Source of the DNA: Chara braunii
Lineage: Eukaryota; Streptophyta; Charophyceae; Charales; Characeae
Length of the DNA: 50,254 bases
Assembly (NCBI GenBank): GCA_003427395.1
Contig: BFEA01000395.1
Coordinates: 1,451,048 to 1,501,301, forward strand
Reading direction: 5' to 3'
Every line of letters begins with the position of its first letter. Position 1 is the stretch's first letter. Shown piece after piece: positions 12,681 through 23,220 of the stretch. The translations under genes were made by a program, and so were the position numbers. The notes under the pieces were generated by a model. It was given only the letters and a program-made list of their open reading frames with translations. It had not been told where the DNA came from and did not search any database.

Positions 12681-12747
12681 GAAGAAGAAGAAGAAGAAGA
12701 AGAAGAAGAAGAAGAAGAAGAAGAAGAAGAAGAAGAAAAAGAAGAAG
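12681..12747 (+). repeat. (GAA)n microsatellite
   Basis: About 67 bases of GAA repeat with one interruption near the 3' end. Confidence 0.95.
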
Positions 12748-13470
12748 ATCCAAGAGGAGCAGAGGAGAGGTGGAGATGGCGACTCAGAGCCCAGGCTCTA
12801 CCTGCGGATGCAAGCTGACGCCTTGCCACTGTCGAAGACCAGCCCCCGCCGCTGGAGCTATGGCGCTCGCGATGTGGCCATCAGGTAAGTCTCCCTACTC
12901 CACCTACCACCTCTACAGCCAGCACTACGCCTAGTGCTGCTGCCTAGTGCTGCGCTGAAACGGAAATAGCGCAGCGTTTTCTCCTCAGTGCTGCCGTACT
13001 CTTCCCTCCTGGAAATGGCTGCTGGCTGGGCCTAAATACCGGCCGGCGGCCAGTTCGGTCTCTGCCTCCGAAGGTGGCCTCCGATCTGAACCGTCGGATC
13101 TATCATCCGATCCGTGGTTCAGGTCGGACCGGTTTTCGGGAAAACAGGCTGCCTAAACAGCGGCCTGGTCCAAACGAAAAACGTTTGGCCATTTCCCGCC
13201 CAGGGCCTGCGGCTGCAGGGCCTGGTCTGGAACCGGTTGCGCAAGGCCAAAGGGGCGGCCTACAAAGGTCCGGCCTTTGGGACAACCTGGCCTGGATTAT
13301 CGCGTCCAGGCCCTCGGAACCCCTCAGCCTAGTCGTCGGGCCTGAAGGGCCCGTGTGGAATGCCATATGTAACAATCATGGTGGCAGGTGTAGCTGGGGG
13401 GAATGTTACCAGGGTAGGACCGATTAGGTACAGCGCGTTCACACTGTGCCTTGTGGCAAACGGCAAAAAA
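12748..13470. other. No gene seen; GC-rich with inverted words
   Basis: GC-rich sequence with no recognisable protein. Bases 13060-13345 contain many CCGATC/GGTCCGG and GGCCTG words in both orientations, similar in style to 838-985. TAGTGCTGC is repeated around 12930-12955. Confidence 0.4.
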
Positions 13471-13481
13471 TGTGGGCATGT

Positions 13482-13592
13482 TGTCCTTCGGGACACCCCG
13501 TTAAATTGGAACTATAGTACGATACAGAGAAGGATAATTAGCATGGGCCCTGCGCAAGGATGACAGACATAAATCGAGAAATGGTCCAAATT
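13482..13592 (+). pseudogene. U6 snRNA retropseudogene
   Basis: Nearly the whole length of plant-type U6 is present: the 5' stem-loop TGTCCTTCGGGACA, GATACAGAGA (the ACAGAGA box), TTAGCATGG, CCCTGCGCAAGGATGACA and the 3' block AAATCGAGAAATGGTCCAAA. Small insertions after GGAAC and between ACAGAGA and the AGC box break core pairing with U4 and U2, so it is not expected to function. An A-rich tail (13593-13607) and a perfect 10-bp target-site duplication TGTGGGCATG (13471-13480 and 13609-13618) show that it arrived by retrotransposition. No USE/TATA promoter of a genuine U6 gene is seen upstream. Confidence 0.9.
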
Positions 13593-13644
13593 AAAAAGAA
13601 AAAAAAATTGTGGGCATGCGGTGGTTCTCTGCAAAATGGGAACA

Positions 13645-13727
13645 GCAAAGTTAGGGGCTATTCTCTGGTAACATGCCATACAGATGCAAAGTTGGGGGAT
13701 ATTCTCTGGTAACATGCCATACAGATG
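13645..13727 (+). repeat. Tandem duplication, ~41 bp
   Basis: Two adjacent, nearly identical copies (about 13645-13685 and 13686-13727) contain TATTCTCTGGTAACATGCCA and end ATACAGAT. A-rich sequence follows. Confidence 0.85.
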
Positions 13728-13916
13728 TTCAAAAAAAAAAAAAGAAAAAAAAAAAGGATGGTAGTTAGATCAGTTGCCTGCTGTTAGAAGGACAGGGTTT
13801 CAGGAAAAGGGAAATCGAAAAGGGACCAAAAAACCCAGATCAAACTCAAAAAGGGGCTAGAAAGGGGAAGCGGGATTCGTTTGCCAGCATTTTTCTAACT
13901 CTCTTCATTGAGATCT

Positions 13917-14040
13917 TTCCAGCAGGTGCTGCTCCCCACCAATAGACTGAAGCATCCAGCGGCAGGCTCGCAGGAGGTGGTGCTCTTATCGCCCCGCCTG
14001 ATATTCCGAGGCTGGTTTCCCAAAAAAAAAAAAAAAAAAA
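13917..14040 (+). mobile_element. Short LINE-C-family 3' end with TSD
   Basis: The stretch begins TTTCCAGCAGGTGCTGCTCC, followed by CCACCAATAGA, which is the 3' UTR signature of LINE-C (17320-17345 read on the minus strand). It ends in an ~18-base poly-A (14023-14040). A perfect 7-bp direct repeat GAGATCT flanks it (13910-13916 and 14041-14047). It is a very short, severely 5'-truncated insertion, or a SINE that borrowed this LINE tail. Confidence 0.75.
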
Positions 14041-14202
14041 GAGATCTAGTTAAGGCAGGGTAGTTGACAGCAAAGATGTTCAGGTAAGCGGCGCACAGCA
14101 CAGTAGTACAGACTCTCCAGAGATGCTATCGCCACTGGAGCTCTTCCCCTTAACATGTTGCACCTGCTGGTTTTGTTCATATTTTTATATCAATCAATCT
14201 AT

Positions 14203-14860
14203 GTGCTAGGAATATGAGCGAGGGCGATAGACAGAAATCCAAGTTGCAAAATCATGAAGTAGCTCAGATAGTCATGAACCAAGCAGAGAGTGCAATGCAC
14301 CAAGATACCGTCCAAATAAGAGCAATACAATACGCTAATATCAGCCTTGGGCACTGGGCCCGTTTAGAGAAAAAAAAAAAAACCCTTACTGTCTGGCGCC
14401 CAGCGCCCAGCCTATCCTACTCAGCCTATCTAGCCTATCTACGTTCTTGCAACTGGATCAATCTGAAGTCGAAGACCAATGTACGTGACGTCAACACCGA
14501 TGCTGATCACCAGCATACACCAGGTACGTTCTGTCTCCTCTCGTCATCACCCCTCGTCTCCCCACATCATGCGCCTCCGTCCCGAAGACCACCTTCGTCA
14601 TCTCCTAACTTGCACCCCTGCAGCCTGGCTATGGCTGATGTGCCCCCGCTGCCCTCACAGGGGCCCTCACCTCAGCGCACGTGCGCGCGTCCGACCAGCG
14701 TGCACACGCAGATACTAGTGGAGCAGCGCAGCAGCGTGTCCGCATTGCCTGCTAAGGCCAGAATGCCTCTCCCAGCGGCTCACACTTTCCTTTATGGAAA
14801 GTGTGTTGCTGCTGGCTGTCCTGGCCTGGCGTGTGGGGGCCCAGTGGCTTCAAACTGTTT
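14203..14860 (-). mobile_element. Antisense LTR fragment of the 15988-30224 Ty3 family
   Basis: Read on the minus strand, the sequence follows the 3' part of the Ty3 LTR. Matches include the end block near CATATTCCTAGCA, CCAAGTTGCAAAATCA, TAAGAGCAATACAAT, GGCGCCCAGCGCCCAGCCTA, GAAGACCAATGTACGTGACG, CTGCAGCCTGGCTATGGCTG and GGCCAGAATGCC (words given in plus orientation). The match fades after about 14860, so the LTR's 5' part is missing. No internal coding region is attached, so it is a solo or truncated LTR. It shares sequence with the 3' LTR that the 5' LTR lacks. Confidence 0.75.
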
Positions 14861-15498
14861 TTGTCAGTTATCCACGATCGTTTTGGGCACTCTGTGGAAA
14901 AGTTCCGGTGCAGAACAAAGAGTACTTCAATTCCGGACCACGCTAGATTTGGGTGCCGGGTCTGCAGGGGCTCGAGGGACCGGACCCATCGTGCCATTGG
15001 TCGAAAATTGATGTATTTCCTGCTGTGTAAGTTAGGATATACGCTCAACTTGTCCGGGGTTTTATCCTTTTTAGATGCACCCATATTTGGATGTACTCCA
15101 GAACACACCTGTATCCTCCCGGCGTTGTGGGATGAGAGTGGGGAGACGGATTGCGCTTGTGTGTACCACCAACCTGACATGCCGTGAATGGGGACGAGGC
15201 AGAAGGGTTCAGGGTGGAGAGAAGAAGGATGTGTGACAGAGGCAAGATATGGGATTCTAGGATGAGGAGTTATACTCCTCCGTGAACTGGGGTGGTGGCC
15301 TCCTGAAACGACTTGGACACGCACCAAGTCGAAACGCGTCGAGGGACATTTGTGGGTTTTTATGCAGTGTTTGGCTGAGTGTTAACATTGAAGTTTTCTT
15401 CATTGGACTTCTTGGCCCTCCGTGGAGCATCTTTGTGGTTTTGTATTTCCTTGACTTCTTCTTCTTCTTCTTCTTCATCTTTCGTTGGGTTCTTGGAC

Positions 15499-15499
<1 letters not shown>
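14861..15499. other. No gene or repeat recognised
   Basis: Open frames exist on both strands, but none shows a recognisable domain. Bases 15290-15345 contain a GAAACG-AC-TTGG / CCAAGTCGAAACG near-palindrome. The region may be host intergenic DNA. Confidence 0.35.
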
Positions 15500-15566
<67 letters not shown>

Positions 15567-15791
15567 CCTACTCCTCCTCCTACAGTGCGGTATCCTCCTC
15601 CTCCTACAGTGCGGTATCCTCCTCCTCCTCCTCTTCTTCTTCTTCTTCGTCTTCTTCGTCTTCTTCTTCTTCTTCTTCTTCTTCTTCTTCTTCTTCTTCT
15701 TCTTCTTCTTCTTCTTCTTCTTCTTCTGTTTCTGCTTCTGCTTCTGCTTCTTCTTCTTCTTCTTCTTCTTCTTCTTCTTCTTCTTCTTCTT
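15500..15791 (+). repeat. (GA)n followed by (TTC)n microsatellite block
   Basis: Pure GA runs from 15500 to 15564. Two copies of a CCTACAGTGCGGTATCC unit follow (about 15577-15617). Then comes a TTC/CTC tract to 15791 with TCG and TGC interruptions. A shorter TTC run is at 15457-15478. The long reading frames across this block are artefacts. Confidence 0.95.
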
Positions 15792-15904
15792 TACCCTTTT
15801 CTTCTTTGCACTCTTCCACCTCGTACTGTCGTCTGCCTCGTCTTCCATCAGGTATGTATGCTGCTGCTTGCGGGCCTGCACACCCAAGAAACTCACCCTG
15901 CACC

Positions 15905-15985
15905 AGGTTGCCACCAGGTGCTGCTTCCCATCAGTAGTCTAGTGGTGGAGAGCTGCAGGTGCTGGGAACCGTGCCCAGCATCCCA
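15905..15985. repeat. Remnants of LINE-C 3'-end motif abutting the LTR
   Basis: ACCAGGTGCTGCTTCCCATC at 15911-15930 resembles the LINE-C 3'-end motif in plus orientation. AGGTGCTGGGAACCGTGCCC at about 15957-15976, with the following AGCATCCC, is the same region in inverse orientation. The pair ends three bases before the 5' LTR, so the Ty3 element inserted next to, or into, such remnants. Confidence 0.4.
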
Positions 15986-15987
15986 TA

Positions 15988-16859
15988 TGCGAGGAATGAG
16001 CCTTGCAGAGCCTTATCAAACATACAAGTGTTCTGGGCTGTGGCTCCCAGCAAGCCTCGTGCCCATCCTAAGTGAAGGCGGGCCTGAATATCCACGTGAG
16101 GCCTGTTCTCGGCAATTTTTCCATTAATCCACGTGCCCATCCTAGGTACTCAGACAGTTGCAGCACGCCAGTTGGTTACAGAGCAACGTGAGCATCCAGG
16201 CTCTTTCCAGAAGCAAAGGGCTGCGCTGTACAGTTGAGCCCAGGGCTCAGGCGGTTGCGCCCTGGGCACACGCTGTGTGAGGCCGACACATCCCGGACTG
16301 GTTACGGGCCAATGAGGAAGCAGCATTGTCATCACACATGTGCCGCACGCCAATGAGAATTCTGCAACCACTTGGAGGCTGTGCTGCGCTGCTGCGTTAC
16401 AGGCTGAGTACTGCGTTGAGGCCAGGGCGCATACGGGCGCTTGAGAGTGAGAGGGGCGCTGCTGGGCAGCGGAGCGCAAGCAGCCATAGCCAGGCTGCAG
16501 GGCGCTAGGGGGTAAAGAGGGCGATCGGTGGTCTTCAGGAAGGAGGCGAGTGTGGGTGGTGAGACGTCATGTACATTGGTCTTCAAATTCGAAGTGAGCC
16601 TGTTACGTGAATGCTGATGTAGGTAGGATAGACAAGTAGTGTAGGCTGGGCGCTGGGCGCCAGACAGAGAGGAGCGACATTGGATACTGTGTTGGTGTGG
16701 CCTGAGGGCTTGAACATTGGCTCATGACTTCATTGTATTGCTCTTATTTGGGTGGAATCTCGGTGCAATTATGCTCTCTGCTTGTGTACGACTACTTGGA
16801 CATCTGTGTGATTTTGCAACTTGGATTTCTGTATATCATTCCCACTCATATTCCTTGCA
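15988..16859 (+). repeat. 5' LTR
   Basis: It starts TGCGAGGAATGAGCC and ends CATATTCCTTGCA. Long blocks are nearly identical to the 3' LTR, for example AGGGCGCATACGGGC, GCCATAGCCAGGCTGCAGGG and GGAATCTCGGTGCAATT. It lacks internal stretches of the 1089-bp 3' LTR, including about 60 bp corresponding to 29868-29930, and differs strongly from it around 16200-16380. Confidence 0.85.
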
Positions 16860-16862
16860 ATT

Positions 16863-16882
16863 TGGTATTGGAGCTGGTTCGA
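16863..16882 (+). other. Primer-binding site (initiator tRNA-Met type)
   Basis: TGGTATTGGAGCTGGTTCGA begins three bases after the LTR. It resembles the TGGTATCAGAGC primer-binding site of many plant LTR elements, which pairs with the 3' end of tRNA-Met. Its position and sequence support the LTR boundary at 16859. Confidence 0.7.
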
Positions 16883-17236
16883 GATCGCCGCTTACCTGGC
16901 ACTGGCGACATTGTTACTTGGTGCGCTGACAATGCTTCTGTGCAGTGAGGATACTTTGGCTCTGGCTTGTTGAGCGGGACCCAGGTAGAGGGGTCGGCCC
17001 TCTGGAAGGCTGTGGCGACAGCGTGGGAAGCTGTGGCAACAGCGGATGTATGCATGATGATGAGAGCATGCTGTTGTGGCATTTTGGCTGAGGTGGCACT
17101 GCATTGCGTTGTGGGTGGTACCGAAGCTACAACCGGTCATCGAAATGCACATCGGCTCAATTGGTGAGAAATCTGTGGTTGGGGGCAGCTATCTCCAGGT
17201 ACGTTGTTCCCTTTTTTTTTTTTTTTTTTTTTTTTT

Positions 17237-17733
17237 AAACAATACCCCCTGCAGCAGTGCTAGTGCTGCTGGTAAAAGCAGGCATCACTAGCACCCAAGG
17301 AGAAGCTCCATCTATTGGCGGGGAGCATCACCTGCTGGAAAACGGGTCCAGCGTCCCTTACACAGAATGAATCAGGAAAATGTAAGGAAATATGACCGAG
17401 AAAGACACCTGCCAGCATTGATTACTCTGTCCTCCAGAGGATTGACTGTGCAAGTTGTTGGGAAAAGGGTAAAACCGCTTCGCTCTGTACCAGGCGCCAG
17501 ATACCCCATCCCCCACTATCGATCCCTCTGTCCCACTCGATGTCCTGGGTGATGAAAGCTTGTCTCTCAGAGATACTGCTTCTGTCTTTTGATTCTTGAA
17601 CTGAATGACTGGCAGCTTTGTGCAGACACGGTAGATCCTCTGCCACCCTGCCCCCGTAAAATTATGCTTTTCCATCCACTCATAGTCCTGCCACCTTGAT
17701 CCGCTGCCTGTTGGTCGTTTGGTTGTCATCTAC
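17237..17733 (-). other. LINE-C 3' UTR (family reference)
   Basis: This ~500-bp segment between the ORF2 end and the tail recurs as truncated copies at 42873-43236 (-) and 48263-49020 (-), and its last ~100 bp at 13917-14040 (+) and 40857-40923 (+). Conserved words (plus orientation) include CCATCTATTGG, GGGAGCATCACCTGCTGGAA, GGTCCAGCGTCCCTTA, TGCCAGCATTGATTAC and CAGGCGCCAGATAC. Confidence 0.8.
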
Positions 17734-18651
17734 TTACGCTGCTCCGTACCATTGCATGTCCACCATTGCCAGCTGATGAGGCGGGAAGGGGTCTGGGNAG
17801 TCTGAGGGTGGACGCAGTGGGACCCCCTGCCCCACCTTGGTCCATTCTTTGAAGCAGATGCAGTAGTCCCGTCTGAAATCATCCCGTTCCTGCCCCTGCG
17901 TTTGTCCTCCCTCCCATCGAATGTGTGCGATCCAGCCCTCTTTTTCGCTACCCAGCCAGTCCCCTAAGAATTGGTTCATTGCTTGTGTAATGTCTTTTTT
18001 GAGGTGGTACAAGTCTAATTGGCTTTTAACTTTTTGCCACCGCATGAGGAGTTCTTGATTGATGAACTGCCTGATCATTTTTGTCACTTCCTCCCCATCT
18101 ACTCGAACCCCTTCAATGGAATGTATACAACGTTTTCTCCAGAGTGCCCAGATGATGGCTCTCCTTCCTATTTTAAACATATTATTCTCGAAGTCACTGT
18201 CCGAGGGGGAGGTCCATGCCTCGCAGAGCAGCGCTCTCCAGTCCCATGGCCAGGTGGATCCGGTATCTAAAAGGTTCAATATCCTATCCCACCATCGCCA
18301 TGCTAACACTGCCCTTGGGCACTGTAGGAAGATATGTTCTATGGTTTCCGGAATCTTACAAGAAGGGAAGGCGGTGTGATAGGATTTACACCATGGCAGC
18401 GCCAAGCCCTTCTGTTCTAGGTACGTGCGGTCCACCAGCCAATTGTTAGTGGGGATACAACGATGCTCTATCCGCCATTGTAGTGAGGCAAACTTCGCCG
18501 GTTTGGATCTCGTGGTTATAAACCATTGGATAGGGCAAGGAGTGTCATTCCCCACATTCAGATGAACCTGCCAGCGGACCCTCACTATCTCTCTCAAGTT
18601 CACCTTTGGTCGCAACAGCCGGTATGTGTCCTTTACAGTTAGGCTAAACAA
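17734..18651 (-). pseudogene. LINE-C ORF2 C-terminus (zf-RVT and tail)
   Basis: This is a continuous frame of 305 codons. It starts in the region just before zf-RVT and contains SLQWRIEHRCIPTNNWLV. Zinc residues follow, though spread (W-C-K, S-C-K, then I-E-H-x3-Q-C), then an A-I-I-W-A-L-W-R-K-R-C helix. The C-terminal tail has ECFKEWTK-like and PLRPPSD-x-PDPFPP blocks, the same as the fragments at 40-378 and about 44240-44330. One ambiguous base at 17798 gives an unknown residue. The frame is intact across this stretch. Confidence 0.8.
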
Positions 18652-18672
18652 CCGTTTATCTGAAGCGGTCGG

Positions 18673-19520
18673 CTAGTGCCACTCCCCCAGGTCGAAAGGG
18701 AGCTCTGCAAGAGGGGTCTCTGGGTGAAACGCAACCCATACATCCTTCTGCCTCATCACCCGAATTTTGTACAACTCTTCATTCTTCCACCACCTCACTG
18801 CCTCCGGGGTGTATCTAGAGAGGACAGTATCCTTCCCCTTGTGGAGGAGGCTGACCAAAGACTCCTCGACCCGTACCTCCACCACGTTGCCCACACTCTC
18901 AGTGTCTCCCGGGGCTGCCACCCAGTCCCCTTCTACCAATCGCGGTCCCTTGCACAAAATGCGTACCCAGTCAAGAGGGACCGCGAAAATCAATTCCTCC
19001 AGGTTCTGCTCAACATTGTGACAGTACCTCATTGGGGCCCTCAATTGCAGTGCCGTTTTCCAATTTTTGTTCTCCGGGTCCCATATATCCTTGATTCTAA
19101 CTATACCCTTCCTGACCCAGCTACTCCATGGTGAGTCCGAGCTGCGATACACCCTCTCATTTCTATCGATGATGTTTCTATTGCCAAAGAGGGGTTGTCA
19201 CATCACCTCTTCCCATGTGGTTGGAGGAGTTTTGTCTTGCAATGGTAGCTGGCGCCAGGCTTTAAGAACCTGGGGCCAAGAATCATCCTTGGACAGATCT
19301 CTTCTTGCTTCGTCCCGGCCCGAGCTCTTGTCAGTTTGAGAGTGCCGCGGTATGGACCAGTAGCGGTCCTCCAACCAAATCAGTGGGTGTACACCCTGTG
19401 GCGCCTGTGGGGCTAGCCTAGCGATCTGTTCCAGTGCAAGGGAGAGTCATGGAAGGTCCGACGTGAACAACATTCTCCTCACCCATTGTATCAGCAGCGC
19501 CATAACCTGGATGTCCGAGT
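18673..19520 (-). pseudogene. LINE-C ORF2 connection region
   Basis: From 19152 down to 18673 the frame gives a W-S-S-W-V-R-K-G-I block and a V-P-L-D-W-V-R-I-L block that line up with LINE-A and LINE-B. Just upstream, a TGA at 19198-19200 interrupts the conserved V-(M/L)-R-QPLFGN block at the Arg position, where LINE-A has AGA and LINE-B has AGG. Confidence 0.7.
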
Positions 19521-21289
19521 CTAAGATTCCCAAGCCCCCTTTGTCTTTAGGCTGGATACCGACGACCATGCCACCCTACTAATGACATTCGGCAACTTGC
19601 TGTTACCTCTCCACAACAGGGCGGTTACTTGCCTCTTAAGTGATTTAACTTCTTTACTGAGAGCCCAGATTGCAGATTTGTACCCAAGAGCCGCCAGTAC
19701 GGTGTTATTAATTGCGAGTGTCGTGCCTATTAGAGACATGTGCTTGTCATTCCATTGGGTTAATTTCTCCAGTGTCGGTTTAAGGACCCAGTCATCATTC
19801 GATGTTGGCCTTCCAAGTGTCGTCAACATAATTCCTAATACTCTGATCCGGGCCTCTTCTGGTAGCCATTTAACCCGAGGCACATATGGGGGTCGCGCCC
19901 CTTGGTGGGATCCACCAACCCAGAGTTTTGTTTCCCCAGTTAATGGTCATGTTTGAAACCGCCGTGAACCTATCCAGCAATTGCCTAATTTCTTCCATAT
20001 TCTCGGGGGTGGCATCCACCATGATGGTCAAATCGCCCGCAAACATTGAACAAACGAGGATCGCCTTCTCCAGAATGGCAAAGATCTGCAGCTTGGTGAG
20101 ATCTTGTTAGCCCGGAGATTCGTCGCCAACGCCTCCATCACGATTATGAAGAGGAAGGGGGCCAAAGGGTCTCCTTGGCGGACCGACTACTGCAACGAGA
20201 TCACTGGTGCTAGGATGCCATTTATCTGGACGAACGTGGTGGCGTTGTGGTGCAGAATCTTAATCCAGCGTCGAAAAGACGGGCCAATGTTCATTTTCTC
20301 CATGCATTTATCTAAGAAAAACCAGTCCACGTGGTTGTATGCCTTCTCAAAATCAATAAAGACCACGGCTGCATTATGTTTTTCTTGCCTGGTTAACTTA
20401 AGGAGTTCATTAACCAACATAATATTGTCATGGACCCGACACCCTTTGACAAACCCATCTGCGTCGGGTGAATGAGATCCTCTAAGACCGGGATCAGACG
20501 GTTTGCCAGAGCCTTCGCTAGCATTTTATAAACAACTGTGAGCAGGGTTATCGGTCCGTAGTTTTTTATATCCATCGTATCACCCTTTTGGTGCAGCAGG
20601 GTGAGAACGCCTTGCCCTACCAACTCACCCATGCAGCCAGATTCCCACACCTGACGGTAGAAACCCATGAGATCCGGGGCTATTTGGTTCCACACCCCCG
20701 AGGTATTTTCCTCGTTCATCTGCATTAACGCCATCCAGATTTCCGCCTGTGACAACGGGCGGTCTAGTTGGGCTCTTTGATGACCGGTCAAGGCTTTCGT
20801 CATTGGTTTAAGGAAGTCTGCAATCTCCTCCTCTCTGGCAGCCCCCTCCTGCTGAGCACACCTTGAGGCGAACAGGTCGTTAAAAAAGGATCTCGCAATT
20901 TTCATGCATTGGGTTGTGGAGGTTGCTACCTCCAGACCAGCTGACTGCGGATCGTATAGTGCCTCTATCATTGACCTTCGTGAACGCGCTCAGGCCATGC
21001 TAAAAAACTTTTTGTCCATCGACCCTTCAGTCTCGTGACGGGTCAGTCTCCCCCTAGTAAGTGTGCCTTCCCAGCGTTGCGTGGCACAAGCCTGGAGTTG
21101 TTGTTGCAGAAACTGCAGTTTTGAGTAGGCCCCTGACGGCTCCTGTGTGTGTGTGTGTGTGTGACTATGTGTGTGGGTCATTTGAAAGGTCCTGCTGTTC
21201 CAGCTGATGATATTGGTAGTGTATTTCCATTTCCTGTTGATTTCTCCGAGTTGCCAGAATCTTGGAATACTCTTTACACTTCTTACCAA
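19521..21289 (-). pseudogene. LINE-C reverse transcriptase with linker, frameshifted
   Basis: Read from 21289 down, the linker frame (to 20990) contains an in-frame (GT)n expansion that encodes a His-Thr run. The frame then passes the RT fingers (20971-20393; KGDTMDIKNYGPITLL) and shifts to motif A, FIDFEKAYNHVDW (20420-20187). It shifts again through a QGDPLAP block. The catalytic motif near 20035-20050 reads FAGD instead of F/YADD. The thumb (19883-19521) has RVLGIMLT. At least three frame changes and a damaged catalytic aspartate pair make it inactive. Confidence 0.8.
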
Positions 21290-21322
21290 GGTAAATAATC
21301 CATTGTTAAACCAGTCTGTCTC

Positions 21323-22312
21323 CTACTGAAAGTGTTGTTTTTGTATGCGCCAGAACGCCCAACAATCTCTAATGTAGTTTTGGATGGACTTCTGTTGCAG
21401 GATGGATATGTCGAGTTTATAAAAGCCAGACCCTTGATCAGGCTTCTTGCAGGATGACATAATCATCGTGCACATCTTGTGATTAAGGCCCGGGTGCGAG
21501 CTTGCGGGTAGGATAGCTGCCAAGAGCAGCGAACCCCCTGTGTCTTCAGGGATTAGGATCAGGTCGATTCTGGACCTCGATTGACTTTCAGTCCCGACTT
21601 TCCGTAGGCATGAATAAAATCGAGTATCGGGGTTAAGCCTGCGAAAAAAATCAAAGACCTTTAATGAGAGACATAAATCCCTGATCATCCGGTCATCCTC
21701 CTCCACGTATGACAGGGCGGGGGAGGGTGTCTTCCATCTGTCCATCCGTCTATCCGGGGCTGCATTGCAGTCTCCAACCACGATAATAGGGACTCCCTCA
21801 GGGATTTGTGCCTTCCAACTTTCAAAGAACACTCTCCTTTCCCTCACCGTATTTGAGGCATAGACGCACAAGATGCAAACTATTTTGAGTTCCAACGTAA
21901 TTTGAACTGACACCCATTTGCCCCCTTCCAGGTCCACCACCCAGTGTACCGGGTCTGCGCGGGATTCCAGGAGGATCCAAACGGCCACCCCTGCACTTCC
22001 GGGTCTCGGAGCGTGCGCTCTGAATGCCCTATGTGGCCACACCATCTTGTCAATGTGGTTGTGTTTCGGGGTGACCATGAGGTGCGTCTCTTGGATACAT
22101 ACGATATCCAGCCAGTTCCTACCCCCCACCCCTTTCATTAGGTCCCATATTGCATTCTGCTGATCTATTTTGCAAGATGCTAGACCATTCACGTTCAAGG
22201 ATAGCATACCCAAGTCTGCTGCTCGCTGACATTTGTTCCAAATTTTGTCCTTCCCATCCTCAGGCTGCCCGGAGGCCCAGCCTGAGGATGCCACATAAAC
22301 ATTTATTAACAT
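21323..22312 (-). pseudogene. LINE-C EEP endonuclease domain
   Basis: An open frame of ~329 codons carries an essentially complete AP-endonuclease-like (EEP) domain. Visible blocks are L-S-L-N-V-N-G-L (metal-binding Asn), I-V-C-I-Q-E-T-H (Glu), G-V-A-V-W, V-V-G-D-C-N (normally G-D-F-N), S-R-I-D-L-I-L, and H-P-G-L-N-H where S-D-H is usual. The last two changes suggest the enzyme is impaired. It would nick target DNA to prime reverse transcription. The ORF2 start probably lies upstream of 22312, since the frame at 22260-22529 also looks ORF-like; I cannot fix it. Confidence 0.8.
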
Positions 22313-22700
22313 CCTGCTCTGTCCAGGCGTCGCTGGACCTGATCTTGACTGTCTGCAGGTCCAAAAGCTGAGGATGAGTATACCACTTCAGGCCGGCATC
22401 TTTGGTTGGGTCGTAGCGTATATAGACGTCCCTTGATGCAATTTTGCTGGGGCACAATGTCATCGATGTTGTGGCCTGCCCCCCCGGCGGTAGGGTTTCC
22501 ACAATGTGTGATTGCAGTTGCATCTGCAAGATCCCTGTCGCTGCCTCCGATTGGAAGTTTCGGGGTTCCGCCTAGACAGAGGACCAACCCTGTATTGTGA
22601 CGCCCCCTTGCCTGCCGTTTTCAAGTGGAGACAAAACCCACCTCCCATCTCCCATTTCTTTTACGCATTCGCTTACCTTATCTACCCTCTCAATCTCTTC

Positions 22701-23096
22701 TCACCGTGAGGAAGTGAGTCCAACCTTGAGTGTCCTATCTTTTGTGTGAGGAGTCGTGAGCGCTCTACCTTGAGCGACGACATTCTTCCCGGTGGCGCAT
22801 CTGGCAGGAGAGGGCGGTGCCTTTGAAGGGCCCTGGTCAAAGCACGGGTCACAGTCACCATGGGAGTAGTACACGCAGGCCATGCTTCTTTGTCCTTTAA
22901 GGCTCTTTGATGCGCTGATAGAAGGGGTGTGCGGACTGACCAGTCCTATGCAAACGCTATCCAGACCGTCTATAAATATTTCTGGTGGGGGTCTGAACTG
23001 TCCACTGATTGTGATCGTCGTCCTGATTGCGACGTTAAATATTTCCTGAGGACCTTGGGGGCTGTCCTTAAACTGCCTCTTGGTCAGCCAGATCAT
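22701..23096 (-). pseudogene. Possible LINE-C ORF1 remnant
   Basis: A 131-codon minus frame lies where ORF1 of a LINE is expected, just upstream of ORF2. It has a Cys/His cluster (A-C-V-Y-Y-S-H-G-D-C-D-P-C) that could be a decayed zinc knuckle and an I-T-I-S-G-Q-F-R-P-P stretch. I do not recognise a standard ORF1 domain, so the call rests mainly on position. Confidence 0.3.
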
Positions 23097-23220
23097 TCAG
23101 ACGTAAGGCTCGTTGCATGCGAGGAGAAATAACGGCCAGTTCTGGTCATAAGCATACGCCTTGGGCACAAGGGTGGGCCGCTAATGCACACCTTAGACAC
23201 TGTCGCTTGATGATGCCTAC

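Larger units (their letters stand above)
17212..23220 (-). mobile_element. LINE-C, long minus-strand LINE nested in the Ty3 leader
   Basis: Read on the minus strand, this has a possible ORF1 region (about 23096-22701), an ORF2 with complete EEP, RT, connection and zf-RVT domains (22312-17734), a ~500-bp 3' UTR, and a poly-A tail visible as poly-T at 17212-17236. CAGGTACGTTG (about 17197) before the tail and CAGGCACGTTG (about 23219) beyond the 5' end match at 10 of 11 bases and are a candidate target-site duplication. This element interrupts the Ty3 leader and is therefore younger. Its ORF2 has several frameshifts and stops. Confidence 0.8.

Noticed and set aside
12592-12888. 98-codon frame with a poly-Lys run
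   Set aside because: The Lys run is the (GAA)n microsatellite.
14214-15011. 265-codon plus frame
   Set aside because: It runs across the antisense LTR fragment; most of it is LTR sequence in reverse.
15282-16127. Long frames of Leu, Phe, Ser, Lys or Glu runs across the microsatellites
   Set aside because: They are translations of (GA)n and (TTC)n in different frames, running into the 5' LTR.
16860-17210. tRNA gene suggested by GGTTCGAGATC
   Set aside because: The motif is part of the primer-binding site; no cloverleaf arms can be formed around it.
22929-23132. Possible second host gene upstream of gag
   Set aside because: Short frame opposite the presumed LINE-C ORF1 with no domain; position and strand favour it being a shadow.
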